Source of the DNA: Ascarosepion bandense
Taxonomy: Eukaryota > Mollusca > Cephalopoda > Sepiida > Sepiidae
Direction of reading: 5' to 3'
Assembly (NCBI GenBank): GCA_037127315.1
Contig: JBBBDQ010001155.1
Location: forward strand, 782,501 to 846,500
DNA length: 64,000 bases
Below, in pieces: positions 52,616 through 64,000 of the stretch. A program made the position numbers and the translations under genes. A model generated the notes under the pieces. The model ran no database searches, was not told the DNA's origin, and worked only from the letters and a program-made list of their open reading frames with translations. The stretch's first letter is position 1, and each line of letters starts with the position of its first letter.

Positions 52616-53615
52616 ATAATATATATATATCCAGGTGAAGAGAACCAACAGTTTTAGAATGCTGAGTTCTCCGGCATTTACTTTTTTAAAAAAGTGCTCA
52701 ATACAACAAATATTGTAGAACATAATATAATTAAATTTGTTTTTATTTAAAATTAATATAGTTTACATTGCTACATGGAAATTTCTATGCTTCAAGATTT
52801 TACCTCATCATCAGGCCATGTTAGCTTATAGTAGTGAATATGATTTTCATTTGAATATAAGAAACAATGTTTCTTATTTATGGATGTGAGAAGACAGAAA
52901 AATTTATGTGTGTGTTCAATTTAACTAATCAGAATAGAGATCTACTTAAAATTTGATAATATAGGTTATATTTTTGGGGAATACATGATTTTTTTAAACC
53001 TTAACAGGAAGAGTGTCAGTCTATCAAAACCCCTGTTTAGACTGCATTTCCATTGATGCATTAATTATTGTTGCAAGGATATTGTCATAGTTTTCTCTGT
53101 ATCCCAGCATTTTCTGGAAGAAATAAGAACAAAAGAAAATATTGTATATTTTTCATGTGACTTAAAGGTACCTTTGAGAGTAATTATACTGTTTTTATTT
53201 CAATTAATGTAAATGAAGATAAACAACAAACAGTTAGGAGTATAATATATAGGATATTTATTTGACCAAATATCGTGTGTGACAGGTCTCTAAGAGAATG
53301 TAATTAAGAATGCACCTCGTGGCCTCCTTCTCTTCTCTGGTCCCCCTGGCGGCCCCTCTCAGGTTCATGGGGACAATCGGTCTTCCAGACTTGTGGGATA
53401 AGCTGTGTTAGATGTTAACACTTCAACTCTTTTCTTTCTTGTGCTGAGGATATATTTTTTTTTGTTTTGGTGGTAGCATCCAGAGACTAATTGTTGGAAA
53501 AATGGAAGAAAAAGATGAACAAAATTATGTGTCTGGAAATTCAGAAATTAAATAGAGGATCCTTTGAGTTCAGTTGTGAATCCAAGAATGTTGAAGGAAG
53601 GAACCCCCTTTTTAA
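52616..53615. other. AT-rich sequence; possible second PLE terminal repeat
   Basis: 52,640-52,830 (ATGCTGAGTTCTCCGGCATT; complement of CTGATGATGAGGTAAAATCT followed by GAAA) resembles repeat wording that accompanies PLE-type ends, but no coding was seen. The rest has no recognisable feature; 53,290-53,400 is briefly GC-richer. Confidence 0.35.
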
Positions 53616-53619
53616 ATGA

Positions 53620-55450
53620 AAATATTATTGATATATTGATATATTATTGATATATGCCAAAGTGGCTCTCCTGATGGCTTGGTCCTGTGATGTTACTACG
53701 TCGACGATGGACTTCATAATGAGTGGAGCCACATTCAAAACAAAACTCAGATGTGTACGGCAGAATTGACAACCTTTGAACATAACTGTTTGAAAAGGCC
53801 AGAGAGCCTTGTCTACGTGGATCTGCAGGTAAGCATATCTCAGATCTAGAGGCAACACATTGGCTCCTTGCTGTTACCATTTTCTGAGTTTCTCCTTACA
53901 CTGACATCCACATTGGCGGTAAATGCCTCCACAAATCCATTTAACTTGTGATAGTCGAGCACTGAGTAGACCTTCTGCTTATGTTCTTGGACAGCTGCAA
54001 TTAAGTGAATCAAACTCTTAAGTAGGCCAAGTTCTTCTTCGGGGTACAGTATCAACTATCCATGGTGCTGCCACAACAAAAGCTCTTTCTTGTACATAAC
54101 CTGAACATGCTTGGGCACTTCATACTCCTGTACTGTGTTCTTCAGTTTATTAGGTATTTGACCATTTACCCACTTCCACAACAGTCCATGTTTTTTGCTT
54201 CGATCGAACATCACACCAAAGGCAGGCTCGTCAATTAAAATAGTGGCACATATCTTTACTCCCTCAAAACACACTTCACCTAATTCAGTTAAGTGCACGC
54301 CTCCAAGGCTTTTAATTACATCAAACCCAAGAAGGAGATCAAAGCCCAACATTTGTCCATCAGCAACCAGCACCTCAATGTCCACAGGTTTGGCCTGTCC
54401 AACATCCAACTTAATTCTTCCGAACCTATGGCATGTCAGGGTTCTTCTGTTAGCTGTTAGCACTCCCACACTCCTCTGCCTCCAAGAACGGTATCTATAT
54501 TTTTTGCTCATCTGTGAGCATTCAGAGTCCACCAAAATCAGGTACTCTTGTCCATCGACCAGCATCCTAGTGTTTATCTGGGAAGAAAACCTACACTGGC
54601 ATCATCTTCCCTCAGGCATTTCCCTGGTATTTATCTCCAACATGACCAGTTTTGTTGCTGCTGTAGTGCGAGCTTGAGGTTACCTCCCTGTCATTTTGTG
54701 TTGTGTGGTGGTGGTCTGTCATTACCAAAGTTCCTCACACATTCTCGAGCGAGATATCCATCATGATTGTAACAGAAACATTTGGGTTTCCATGGTGACT
54801 GCTGCACTGGATAATCTGATCTTTACGGCTGTTCTGGAGAGCAGTTTCTGGAAACATGGTTGGGACCAGAGCACTTGTAACAGATAACTGCCTTGCTGCC
54901 TGAAATGGTAGGTAGCACTGTCAAACGTATCTGTCAAGTGAACTGATTCCTCATCCCTTGCATCACCGATCATGATGGCTTGTGCTCGGGCTACCAGTTC
55001 CTCCACCGTCATCGTATCCATTCACACTAATGCTTGGAGTTGCTCTCTGATGTATTGTGCCATCTCAGAAGCAAACACACAGGCTATCCATTTTTCTGAC
55101 AGCATTTGTCTGTGAACTGGGTGAATGCTGTGAATGAGTCCACAAAGAACGCGGTAATGAGGGCACGATTGATTTCTGCAAGGTCGGCTAGCTGTTCCTT
55201 GCCGAGTTGCTGATATACTGTAAGTGCCCCACCTGTCATTTTGCAGGGGGCAAAATCCATTCAACCCTCTCTTCGTTCAACATTTCATACATCATTTCTA
55301 CGTGTTCAAGCCATTCTACCATTGGCTTGTCAGTCGTGGCTCCTTCAAACTCAGGAATTAATCACGGGTTGAACAGTCTTTTTGCCATTACATGTGGTAC
55401 TGCCAAAATAACTTGTTTTTGTAGAAAGGTATGTACAGGAACAATATTCT
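53620..55450 (-). pseudogene. third Gypsy-type element: gag, protease and RT fragment, broken
   Basis: In minus order: capsid-type text at 55,022-55,440; a zinc-knuckle region near 54,870-54,900 (CYKCSGPNHVSRNC spread over frames); and the protease at 54,056-54,565 with VDGQEYLILVDSECSQ, where the family's DT/SG is changed to DSE. The LGFDLLLGFDVIKSLGGVHL block is intact. The linker has PKHVQVMYKKELLLWQHHG. Then RT: KVYSVLDYHKLNGFVEAFTA, DLRYAYLQIHVDKALWPFQT, and YINNI where Gypsy RTs have YxDD. Both catalytic sites are lost. Frames break at 55,022, 54,760, 54,056 and 53,850. No LTRs were found; the upstream side is the 23-bp satellite. Confidence 0.85.
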
Positions 55451-55461
55451 TTTCCTTCATT

Positions 55462-58400
55462 CTTCTTCTTCATACACTAACAATCTTCTTCTTCATACAC
55501 TAACAATCTTCTTCTTCATACACTAACAATCTTCTTCTTCATACACTAACAATCTTCTTCTTCATACACTAACAATCTTCTTCTTCATACACTAACAATC
55601 TTCTTCTTCATACACTAACAATCTTCTTCTTCATACACTAACAATCTTCTTCTTCATACACTAACAATCTTCTTCTTCATACACTAACAATCTTCTTCTT
55701 CATACACTAACAATCTTCTTCTTCATACACTAACAATCTTCTTCTTCATACACTAACAATCTTCTTCTTCATACACTAACAATCTTCTTCTTCATACACT
55801 AACAATCCTTCTTCTTCATACACTAACAATCCTTCTTCTTCATACACTAACAATCTTCTTCTTCATACACTAACAATCTTCTTCTTCATACACTAACAAT
55901 CTTCTTCTTCATACACTAACAATCTTCTTCTTCATACACTAACAATCTTCTTCTTCATACACTAACAATCTTCTTCTTCATACACTAACAATCTTCTTCT
56001 TCATACACTAACAATCTTCTTCTTCATACACTAACAATCTTCTTCTTCATACACTAACAATCTTCTTCTTCATACACTAACAATCTTCTTCTTCATACAC
56101 TAACAATCTTCTTCTTCATACACTAACAATCTTCTTCTTCATACACTAACAATCTTCTTCTTCATACACTAACAATCTTCTTCTTCATACACTAACAATC
56201 TTCTTCTTCATACACTAACAATCCTTCTTCTTCATACACTAACAATCTTCTTCTTCATACACTAACAATCTCCTTCTTCATACACTAACAATCTTCTTCT
56301 TCATACACTAACAATCCTTCTTCTTCATACACTAACAATCCTTCTTCTTCATACACTAACAATCTTCTTCTTCATACACTAACAATCTTCTTCTTCATAC
56401 ACTAACAATCTTCTTCTTCATACACTAACAATCTTCTTCTTCATACACGAACAATCTTCTTCTTCATACACTAACAATCCTTCTTCTTCATACACTAACA
56501 ATCCTTCTTCTTCATACACTAACAATCTTCTTCTTCATACACTAACAATCTTCTTCTTCATACACTAACAATCTTCTTCTTCATACACTAACAATCTTCT
56601 TCTTCATACACTAACAATCTTCTTCTTCATACACTAACAATCTTCTTCTTCATACACTAACAATCTTCTTCTTCATACACTAACAATCTTCTTCTTCATA
56701 CACTAACAATCTTCTTCTTCATACACTAACAATCTTCTTCATCATACACTAACAATCTTCTTCTTCATACACTAACAATCTTCTTCTTCATACATAACAA
56801 TCTTCTTCTTCATACACTAACAATCTTCTTCTTCATACACTAACAATCTTCTTCTTCATACACTAACAATCTTCTTCTTCATACACTAACAATCCTTCTT
56901 CTTCGCACACTAACAATCTTCTTCTTCATACACTAACAATCTTCTTCTTCATACACTAACAATCTTCTTCTTCATACACTAACAATCTTCTTCTTCATAC
57001 ACTAACAATCTTCTTCTTCATACACTAACAATCTTCTTCTTCATGCACTAACAATCTTCTTCTTCATGCACTAACAATCTTCTTCTTCATACACTAACAA
57101 TCTTCTTCTTCATACACTAACAATCTTCTTCTTCATACACTAACAATCTTCTTCTTCATACACTAACAATCTTCTTCTTCATACACTAACAATCTTCTTC
57201 CACTTCATACACTAACAATCTTCTTCTTCATACACTAACAATCTTCTTCTTCATACACTAACAATCTTCTTCTTCATACACTAACAATCCTTCTTCTTCA
57301 TACACTAACAATCTTCTTCTTCATACACTAACAATCTTCTTCTTCATACACTAACAATCTTCTTCTTCATACACTAACAATCTTCTTCTTCATACACTAA
57401 CAATCTTCTTCATCATACACTAACAATCTTCTTCCTTCACTAACAATCTTCTTCTTCATACACTAACAATCTTCTTCTTCATACACTAACAATCTTCTTC
57501 TTCATACACTAACAATCTTCTTCTTCATACACTAACAATCCTTCTTCTTCATACACTAACAATCTTCTTCTTCATACACTAACAATCTTCTTCTTCATAC
57601 ACTAACAATCTTCTTCTTCATACACTAACAATCTTCTTCTTCATACACTAACAATCTTCTTCTTCATACACTAACAATCTTCTTCTTCATGCACTAACAA
57701 TCTTCTTCTTCATGCACTAACAATCTTCTTCTTCATACACTAACAATCTTCTTCTTCATACACTAACAATCCTTCTTCTTCATACACTAACAATCTTCTT
57801 CTTCATACACTAACAATCTTCTTCTTCATACACTAACAATCTTCTTCTTCATACACTAACAATCTTCTTCTTCATACATAACAATCTTCTTCTTCATACA
57901 CTAACAATCTTCTTCTTCATTCACTAACAATCTTCTTCTTCATACACTAACAATCTTCTTCATCATACACTAACAATCTTCTTCTTCATACACTAACAAT
58001 CTTCTTCTTCATACACTAACAATCTTCTTCTTCATACACTAACAATCTTCTTCTTCATACACTAACAATCTTCTTCCTTCATACACTAACAATCCTTCTT
58101 CTTCATACACTAGCAATCTTCTTCTTCATACACTAACAATCTTCTTCTTCATACACTAACAATCTTCTTCTTCATACACGAACAATCTTCTTCTTCATAC
58201 ACTAACAATCCTTCTTCTTCATACACTAACAATCTTCTTCTTCATACACTAACAATCTCCTTCTTCATACACTAACAATCTTCTTCTTCATACACACTAA
58301 CAATCCTTCTTCTTCATACACTAACAATCCTTCTTCTTCATACACTAACAATCTTCTTCTTCATACACTAACAATCTTCTTCTTCATACACTAACAATCT

Positions 58401-61125
58401 TCTTCTTCATACACTAACAATCTTCTTCTTCATACACGAACAATCTTCTTCTTCATACTAACAATCCTTCTTCTTCATACACTAACAATCCTTCTTCTTC
58501 ATACACTAACAATCTTCTTCTTCATACACTAACAATCTTCTTCTTCATACACTAACAATCTTCTTCTTCATACACTAACAATCTTCTTCTTCATACACTA
58601 ACAATCTTCTTCTTCATACACTAACAATCTTCTTCTTCTTCATACACTAACAATCTTCTTCTTCATACACTAACAATCTTCTTCTTCATACACTAACAAT
58701 CTTCTTCTTCATACACTAACAATCTTCTTCATCATACACTAACAATCTTCTTCTTCATACACTAACAATCTTCTTCTTCATACACTAACAATCTTCTTCT
58801 TCATACACTAACAATCTTCTTCTTCATACACTAACAATCTTCTTCTTCATACACTAACAATCTTCTTCTTCATACACTAACAATCTTCTTCTTCATACAC
58901 TAACAATCTTCTTCTTCATACACTAACAATCTTCTTCTTCATACACTAACAATCTTCTTCTTCATACACTAACAATCTTCTTCTTCATACACTAACAATC
59001 TTCTTCTTCATACACCTAACAATCCTTCTTCTTCATACACTAACAATCTTCTTCTTCATACACTAACAATCTTCTTCTTCATACACCAACAATCTTCTTC
59101 TTCATACACTAACAATCTTCTTCTTCATACACTAACAATCTTCTTCATCATACACTAACAATCTTCTTCTTCATACACTAACAATCTTCTTCTTCATACA
59201 CTAACAATCTTCTTCTTCATACACTAACAATCTTCTTCTTCATACACTAACAATCCTTCTTCTTCATACACACTAACAATCTTCTTCTTCATACACTAAC
59301 AATCTTCTTCTTCATACACTAACAATCTTCTTCTTCATACACTAACAATCTTCTTCTTCATACACTAACAATCTTCTTCTTCATACACTAACAATCTTCT
59401 TCTTCATGCACTAACAATCTTCTTCTTCATGCACTAACAATCTTCTTCTTCATACACTAACAATCTTCTTCTTCATACACTAACAATCTTCTTCTTCATA
59501 CACTAACAATCTTCTTCTTCATACACTAACAATCTTCTTCTTCATACACTAACAATCTTCTTCTTCATACACTAACAATCTTCTTCTTCATACACTAACA
59601 ATCTTCTTCTTCATACACTAACAATCTTCTTCTTCATTCACTAACAATCTTCTTCTTCATACACTAACAATCTTCTTCTTCATACACTAACAATCTTCTT
59701 CTTCATACATAACAATCTTCTTCTTCATACACTAACAATCTTCTTCTTCATACACTAACAATCTTCTTCTTCACATACATAACAATCTTCTTCTTCATAC
59801 ACTAACAATCTTCTTCTTCATACACTAACAATCTTCTTCTTCATACACTAACAATCTTCTTCTTCATACACTAACAATCTTCTTCTTCATACACTAACAA
59901 TCTTCTTCTTCATACACTAACAATCCTTCTCCTTCATACACTAACAATCTTCTTCTTCATACACTAACAATCTTCTTCTTCATACACTAACAATCTTCTT
60001 CTTCATACACTAACAATCTTCTTCTTCATACACTAACAATCTTCTTCTTCATACACTAACAATCTTCTTCTTCATACACTAACAATCTTCTTCTTCCTTA
60101 CACTAACAATCTTCTTCTCTTCTTCTTCATACACTAACAATCTTCTTCTTCATACACTAACAATCTTCTTCTTCATACACTAACAATCTTCTTCTTCATA
60201 CACTAACAATCTTCTTCTTCATACACTAACAATCTTCTTCTTCATACACTAACAATCTTCTTCTTCATACACTAACAATCTTCTTCTTCATACACTAACA
60301 ATCTTCTTCTTCATACACTAACAATCTTCTTCTTCATACACTAACAATCTTCTTCTTCATACACTAACAATCTTCTTCTTCATACACTAACAATCTTCTT
60401 CTTCTTCATACACTAACAATCCTTCTCCTTCATACACTAACAATCTTCTTCTTCATACACTAACAATCTTCTTCTTCATACACTAACAATCTTCTTCTTC
60501 ATGCACTAACAATCTTCTTCTTCATACACTAACAATCTTCTTCTTCATACACTAACAATCTTCTTCTTCATACACTAACAATCTTCTTCTTCATACACTA
60601 ACAATCTTCTTCTTCATACACTAACAATCTTCTTCTTCATACACTAACAATCTTCTTCTTCATACACTAACAATCTTCTTCTTCATACACTAACAATCCT
60701 TCTCCTTCATACACTAACAATCTTCTTCTTCATACACTAACAATCTTCTTCTTCATACACTAACAATCTTCTTCTTCATACACTAACATTCTTCTTCTTC
60801 ATACACTAACAATCTTCTTCTTCATACACTAACAATCTTCTTCTTCATACACTAACAATCTTCTTCTTCATACACTAACAATCTTCTTCTTCATACACTA
60901 ACAATCTTCTTCTTCATACACTAACAATCTTCTTCTTCATACACTAACAATCCTTCTCCTTCATACACTAACAATCTTCTTCTTCATACTCTAACAATCT
61001 TCTTCTTCATACACTAACAATCTTCTTCTTCATACATAACAATCTTCTTCTTCATACACTAATAATCTTCTTCTTCATACACTAACAATCTTACTTCTTC
61101 ATACACTAACAATCCTTCTCCTTCA
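55462..61125. repeat. 5.7-kb satellite array, 23-bp unit, about 245 copies
   Basis: The unit is three CTT triplets followed by CATACACTAACAAT (23 bp). Variants recur: an extra C (AATCCTTC), CATGCAC, CACGAAC, CATTCAC, CATACATAAC, CTTCATCATACAC and CTCC. They are not randomly placed. The series of variants from about 56,200 to 56,760 reappears in the same order at about 58,190-58,750 (offset near 1,990 bp), so blocks of 25 or more units have been duplicated. Adjacent CATGCAC pairs occur at about 57,044, 57,690 and 59,407. The left border lies in the Gypsy gag remnant and the right border at the element-free stretch before 61,141. There is no open frame. Confidence 0.98.
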
Positions 61126-61140
61126 ACAGCTGAAACAAAA

Positions 61141-61353
61141 CTACCCAATGTCAAAATTGGGGCCCCATTTATCTTTCTCAGGCCAACCACAATTCACATA
61201 CATGTGAGTTTCCTTTTCGATTCTTCCACGCACATGAACAGTCATTCCAGGCTTCGCAGCCATGTTGCTCACCTTGTCTAGCCCATGTTCTGCAGTTACA
61301 AAAGACACAGGCAACCCTAAACCTCTTGCTTCACCTAGGACCATGTTCCCCAC
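61141..61353 (-). CDS. possible galectin-type exon (partial carbohydrate-recognition domain)
   Basis: A 70-codon minus frame reads LGEARGLGLPVSFVTAEHG, then MAAKPGMTVHVRGRIEKET and MYVNCGWPEKDKWGPNFDIG. The PGM-V-V-GRI strand, followed about ten residues later by a M-VN--G strand and then DIG, follows the order of a galectin domain (PG--I-V-G-I, F-VNL--G, DIALHFNPR). The frame would end right before the HFNPR sugar-binding motif. GACATTGG|GTAG at the frame end (about 61,141-61,148) could be a splice donor. No convincing acceptor lies upstream, and the satellite occupies the would-be intron. It may be a real exon, a captured exon or a chance match. Confidence 0.38.
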   Translation of the reverse strand: MGNMVLGEARGLGLPVSFVTAEHGLDKVSNMAAKPGMTVHVRGRIEKETHMYVNCGWPEKDKWGPNFDIG

Positions 61354-61359
61354 ACTATC

Positions 61360-62485
61360 TGTTCTTTGTATTTGTTTCTCATGCTGTCAATGTATTTTTT
61401 ATGCAGGTTGAGGTCATTCAAGAACATGTTGTATTAGAGTTTGGGTGTTGCTATATGCTTCTTTAGTCTCTGAAGTTTCACTCTTACTTTGCAGATAACT
61501 GGAAGATAGGTCACTTCCACAGAAACATCACGGGTGTTCTTGAAACCAGGTTTTGGTTATCACCTGGCACTATATTGAATCCATAGCAAAATCTACTGCT
61601 AAGAAGATTGGGTCACTATGTCGATCCAGGATGTTTTTTCCACCTGAATCCATCCTGCATATATACAAGTCAACCATCCGTCCGTGCATGGAGTACTGCT
61701 GCCATTTATGGTCAGGTGCCCCTGCCGTTCTCCTCAGTGTTCTTGACAAGCTCCAAAGGAGAGTCTGTAATGTGATAGGTACTGATCTGGCGACTCGTCT
61801 GCAGCCACTTTCCCATCGTCGAAATGTGGCCTCCCTCTGTCTCTTCTATAAATACTTTCATGGTTTCTGCTCGGATGCCTCCTCAACAGGTGTTTACCCG
61901 TGCAACCAGACTGGCAACTGGGTCCCACCCATTCACAGTCAGGTTAGCCAAACGCAGACGACAATTCTACTCCTGCAGCTTCCTCTCTCGCACTTCCCGC
62001 CTGTGGAACTCACTCCCGTATTCTTGCTTTCCTGATGGCTACGACCTCCAGAAATTTAAAAGCAAAGTTAATACTCACCTACTAACCACTGGACTCTAGC
62101 TCTCTCCCTCCCCTGTATAATCTTCACGTTCTCTCCGCCCATGTATCTGTCATTGCACCTGCTTTCTCAGCTTTCTATTGTTCCTTTCTAACTAGCTTGT
62201 ACTCCTCACTCTTTTCTAATTAATCTTTCTACATTTATGTAACCCCCTGCACATCAGTGGCGTTTCTGCCTTGCTCGGGGTGAAATGATTAAAAAAAAAA
62301 AAAAAAAAAAAAAATTTGCCTTACACCACTGGAACCCATCTTTCATTCCAGTCATTGTGGATTCTTAATCCAAAGTTGCCAGTTGTCTCCCCTTCCCTCT
62401 CCTTATCTACTTTGGCATTCAAGTTTCCTCTGATGATTCTAATTTCTTGGGTTTTACACTGAACCCTGGTATTGTTCAGAGTGGA
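61360..62485 (-). pseudogene. RTE-type LINE endonuclease fragment, split by a LINE-A insertion
   Basis: 62,320-62,485 on minus reads IIRGNLNAKVDKERE, the GDFNAKVG endonuclease motif in degraded form. 61,360-61,550 reads EVTYLPVICKVRVKLQRLKK, the region after the SDH motif (SDH itself is degraded), then LNDLNLHKKYIDSMRNKYKE. The middle is replaced by the plus-strand LINE-A at 61,557-62,314. The family is probably the same RTE type seen at 1-275, 19.4 kb and 26.7-27.6 kb, but with no overlapping region to compare. Confidence 0.65.
61557..62314 (+). mobile_element. LINE-A 3' fragment with poly-A tail
   Basis: Among the youngest-looking LINE-A copies. From 61,570 it reads YIESIAKSTAKKIGSLC, HIYKSTIRPCMEYCCHLWSG, VLDKLQRRVCNVIGTDLATR and SHRRNVASLCLFYKYFHGFC. 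After one frameshift at about 61,880 it continues TRATRLATGSHPFTVRLAK, LSRTSRLWNSLPYSCFPDGY and DLQKFKSKVNTHLL, with a stop at about 62,097. The 3' UTR ends with CCCCCTGCACATCAGTGG and CTTGCTCGGGGTGAAATGAT, then a pure A run of about 24. It is 5' truncated in the post-RT region. Target duplication not clear. Confidence 0.92.
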
Positions 62486-62489
62486 GTAG

Positions 62490-62928
62490 AAAGATAATTA
62501 ATTATTAAAAATCTTAACAGCTATTTAATTATTATTATTATATCATAATATAAAACAAATTATTAGATATATGTAAGTTAATAAATATTTTTATGAAGAA
62601 TCTTTTTAACCATATTCTAAGGTTAATAGTTTGCAATGTTTACATATGACATTTATTTCATTATGTTTATTTAATAGATTTTTATTCTTAAGAAATCTAG
62701 TAATATATAATTTTTCATATAGACACAAGAAGCATGTTGATTAAAGAATTAGATATTCTAGCTATTTTTTAAAAAATTCCATTTTAATGTGGGAATTTTA
62801 TTTGGTTCTTTTAGATACCAATAATATTTCAATAAAAATTTTCTATTTCTGTACTTATTATTATTAAATAAAAATGTGTGTTGATAAAATTGTTTTCTCA
62901 CAGAGTTTTTACTACTACACACAAATCT
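62490..62928. other. very AT-rich sequence, no feature
   Basis: Short ATT repeats near 62,528-62,560. No coding seen. Confidence 0.5.
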
Positions 62929-63620
62929 TTATATTACTAGGGTTTTCCATAGAAGAAATAGTACATTGATAAACAATGCATTCTGTAAGGCACCTGTTTC
63001 CAAAGGACACTCTATAGGATTTCTACAATTACATTTATTATTGTTCAAATTACTGATTTCAGTGATTGGATGATTCTTATTTTCAGTTAAGCTTAAATTT
63101 TTATTTAAAATATTATTATGATTTTTTATAATTTTTTCCAGATTATTCATACGACTTAATTTTAGAGTATTTTTATTGAAAATCTTGATTAATAGATTAC
63201 TATTCAGAAAATGTTTTTTAATTAAAACAAGGATTTTTTTTTCTTAATTTTCTACTAACCATTTGGTTGAAAGGGTGTGTATACCAAATATTTCTGTTCC
63301 TATTTTTTCTTCGGGGGTAAATCTTGTCTTTTACATATTTAATATTTTGGCCTTTATATCTGCTATTTTTTAAGGCAGTATTATAAAAATTACTATGCTT
63401 ACTAAACACTTCTTCATTTGGGAAATTTCTAGTAATTCTAAATTCTATGGATGACGGTACATGCTTAATAATGGATGAAAGATAGTTAGATTTGGGGTGG
63501 ATATATAAAGAATTTGTATTTGGCTTTTTATATGTTTGGGATATTACGTATTTAATAATTTGGCTTTCCTAAATCTAAAGTCACATCAAGGAAATCTAGT
63601 TTTTTATATTTGTATTAATA
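62929..63620 (-). pseudogene. Penelope-like element: RT C-terminus to pre-GIY-YIG region
   Basis: Minus order: LDFLDVTLDLG near 63,590 (the RT block after YxDD), a PPQI-LSFIHY / VIHRI-NY-KF stretch equivalent to the SNHPP-IIK-L--SIE-R-S block, then 63,218-63,409 with EVFSKHSNFYNTALKNSRYK and NRNIWYTHPFNQMVSRKLRK. Next is 62,929-63,150 with NLEKIIKNHNNILNK and KCNCRNPIECPLE, the CxC...CPL cysteine motif preceding the GIY-YIG endonuclease. The endonuclease itself is missing. Several stops and shifts. Confidence 0.8.
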
Positions 63621-63654
63621 GTCACTATTAAATTAAAGTTCTTAAATTCTCTAT

Positions 63655-63946
63655 TGTTGGGACGCCTGCACCTATTCAGCTATAATGGACTATTCCATTA
63701 CTATATAAAGTAATGGTGGCATCTACGTGAGAGAGTGTGCCGAGCAGCCGATCGACAAGTCAGTCGTAGACTTCCGGTGACGACCCGGAAGTACCCATTG
63801 CTCATACTACGTCTTATGATGGTTGAGATGATTAACCTCTATTCTTGTATTGTATACTAATAACCTTTGTAAATACTATTTTCACGGAATACAACAATTA
63901 ACCTATTCCTGTTGTTGAGTTATTTATTCTTACTCATGACATAACA
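63655..63946 (+). mobile_element. probable solo LTR
   Basis: TGTTGGGACGCC...GACATAACA (292 bp) has TG/CA ends, a TATA box (ACTATATAAAG, about 63,700), a GC-rich R/U5-like middle (GCCGAGCAGCCGATCGAC, CCGGTGACGACCCGGAAG) and flanks CTAT / (G)CTAT that may be a 4-5-bp target duplication. It has no internal sequence. Its higher GC than the surroundings matches the other LTR at 11,377-11,809, but the sequences are not obviously alike. It separates the PLE fragment from the window end. Confidence 0.6.
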
Positions 63947-64000
63947 GCTATATATTATCTTCCTAATTTTATCTATTTTAAAATTTGTGAAATTCTTTAC

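Noticed and set aside
52790..52830. Further hammerhead (CTGATGA...GAAA on minus)
   Set aside because: No stem II complementarity between the two boxes, so only the box sequences match.
55462..61125. CRISPR-like or telomeric array
   Set aside because: Units are contiguous 23-bp repeats without unique spacers, and the unit is not a telomere motif. It is a satellite.
62460..62930. Promoter or gene in the AT-rich gap
   Set aside because: No coding or structured signal apart from AT-rich simple sequence.

Overview
This is AT-rich animal nuclear DNA. No bacterial or organellar gene organisation is visible, and no complete host gene was found. Nearly everything recognisable is transposable-element sequence: poly-A LINEs, RTE-type LINEs, Penelope-like elements (PLEs), Gypsy-type LTR elements, mariner/Tc1, a Helitron-like end, a tiny piggyBac-like MITE, 5S- and tRNA-headed SINEs, and large tandem arrays. 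The mix suggests an invertebrate, most plausibly a mollusc such as a cephalopod. That assignment is inference from repeat composition, not from a marker gene.

Layout. 1-1,880: RTE and LINE-A reverse-transcriptase remnants. 4,507-5,790: a mariner with TA duplications, then a Tc1 fragment. 6,977-7,217: a near-perfect palindrome holding a hammerhead-ribozyme core. 10,356-10,849: a complete 5S-rRNA-headed SINE. 11,265-12,990: a palindromic MITE split by a solo LTR, next to a LINE. 14,885-17,223: three repeat blocks (52-bp array, LTR-like unit, 102-bp coding-type array). 17,225-21,320: a three-level nest (RTE in Gypsy in LINE). 22,757-26,366: a near full-length but broken LINE-A on the minus strand, including a 5' promoter-like monomer. 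26.7-31.4 kb: RTE ends, a polypurine tract, a four-monomer LINE-A-derived element, and LINE/SINE scraps. 31,952-36,720: a decayed Gypsy with both LTRs, carrying a LINE-derived element, a 5S SINE and a tandem pair of tRNA-plus-hammerhead units. 37-41.5 kb: a second SINE family, LINE-in-LINE, and a long inverted repeat. 42.7-46.9 kb: a 27-bp array, a gag, a Helitron-like end and a full-size dead mariner. 47-53 kb: SINEs, a 71-bp piggyBac-like MITE, a divergent LINE and PLE fragments. 53.6-61.1 kb: Gypsy gag-protease-RT remnants beside a 5.7-kb array of a 23-bp satellite. 61.1-64 kb: a possible galectin-type exon, an RTE endonuclease split by a LINE-A insertion, a PLE C-terminal part and a solo LTR.

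How the parts relate. LINE-A ends in a conserved 3' tail. Short elements made only of its 5' monomers plus that 3' tail look like non-autonomous riders on it. The PLE remnants and several PLE-like inverted repeats share a CTGAnGA / stem / GAAA terminal signature. In two families (7.1 kb and 35.1-35.4 kb) this signature forms a convincing hammerhead core. The 35-kb pair combines a tRNA-like Pol III module with hammerheads spaced exactly 300 nt apart, the organisation expected of a retrozyme-like element. It is the most interesting system in the window.
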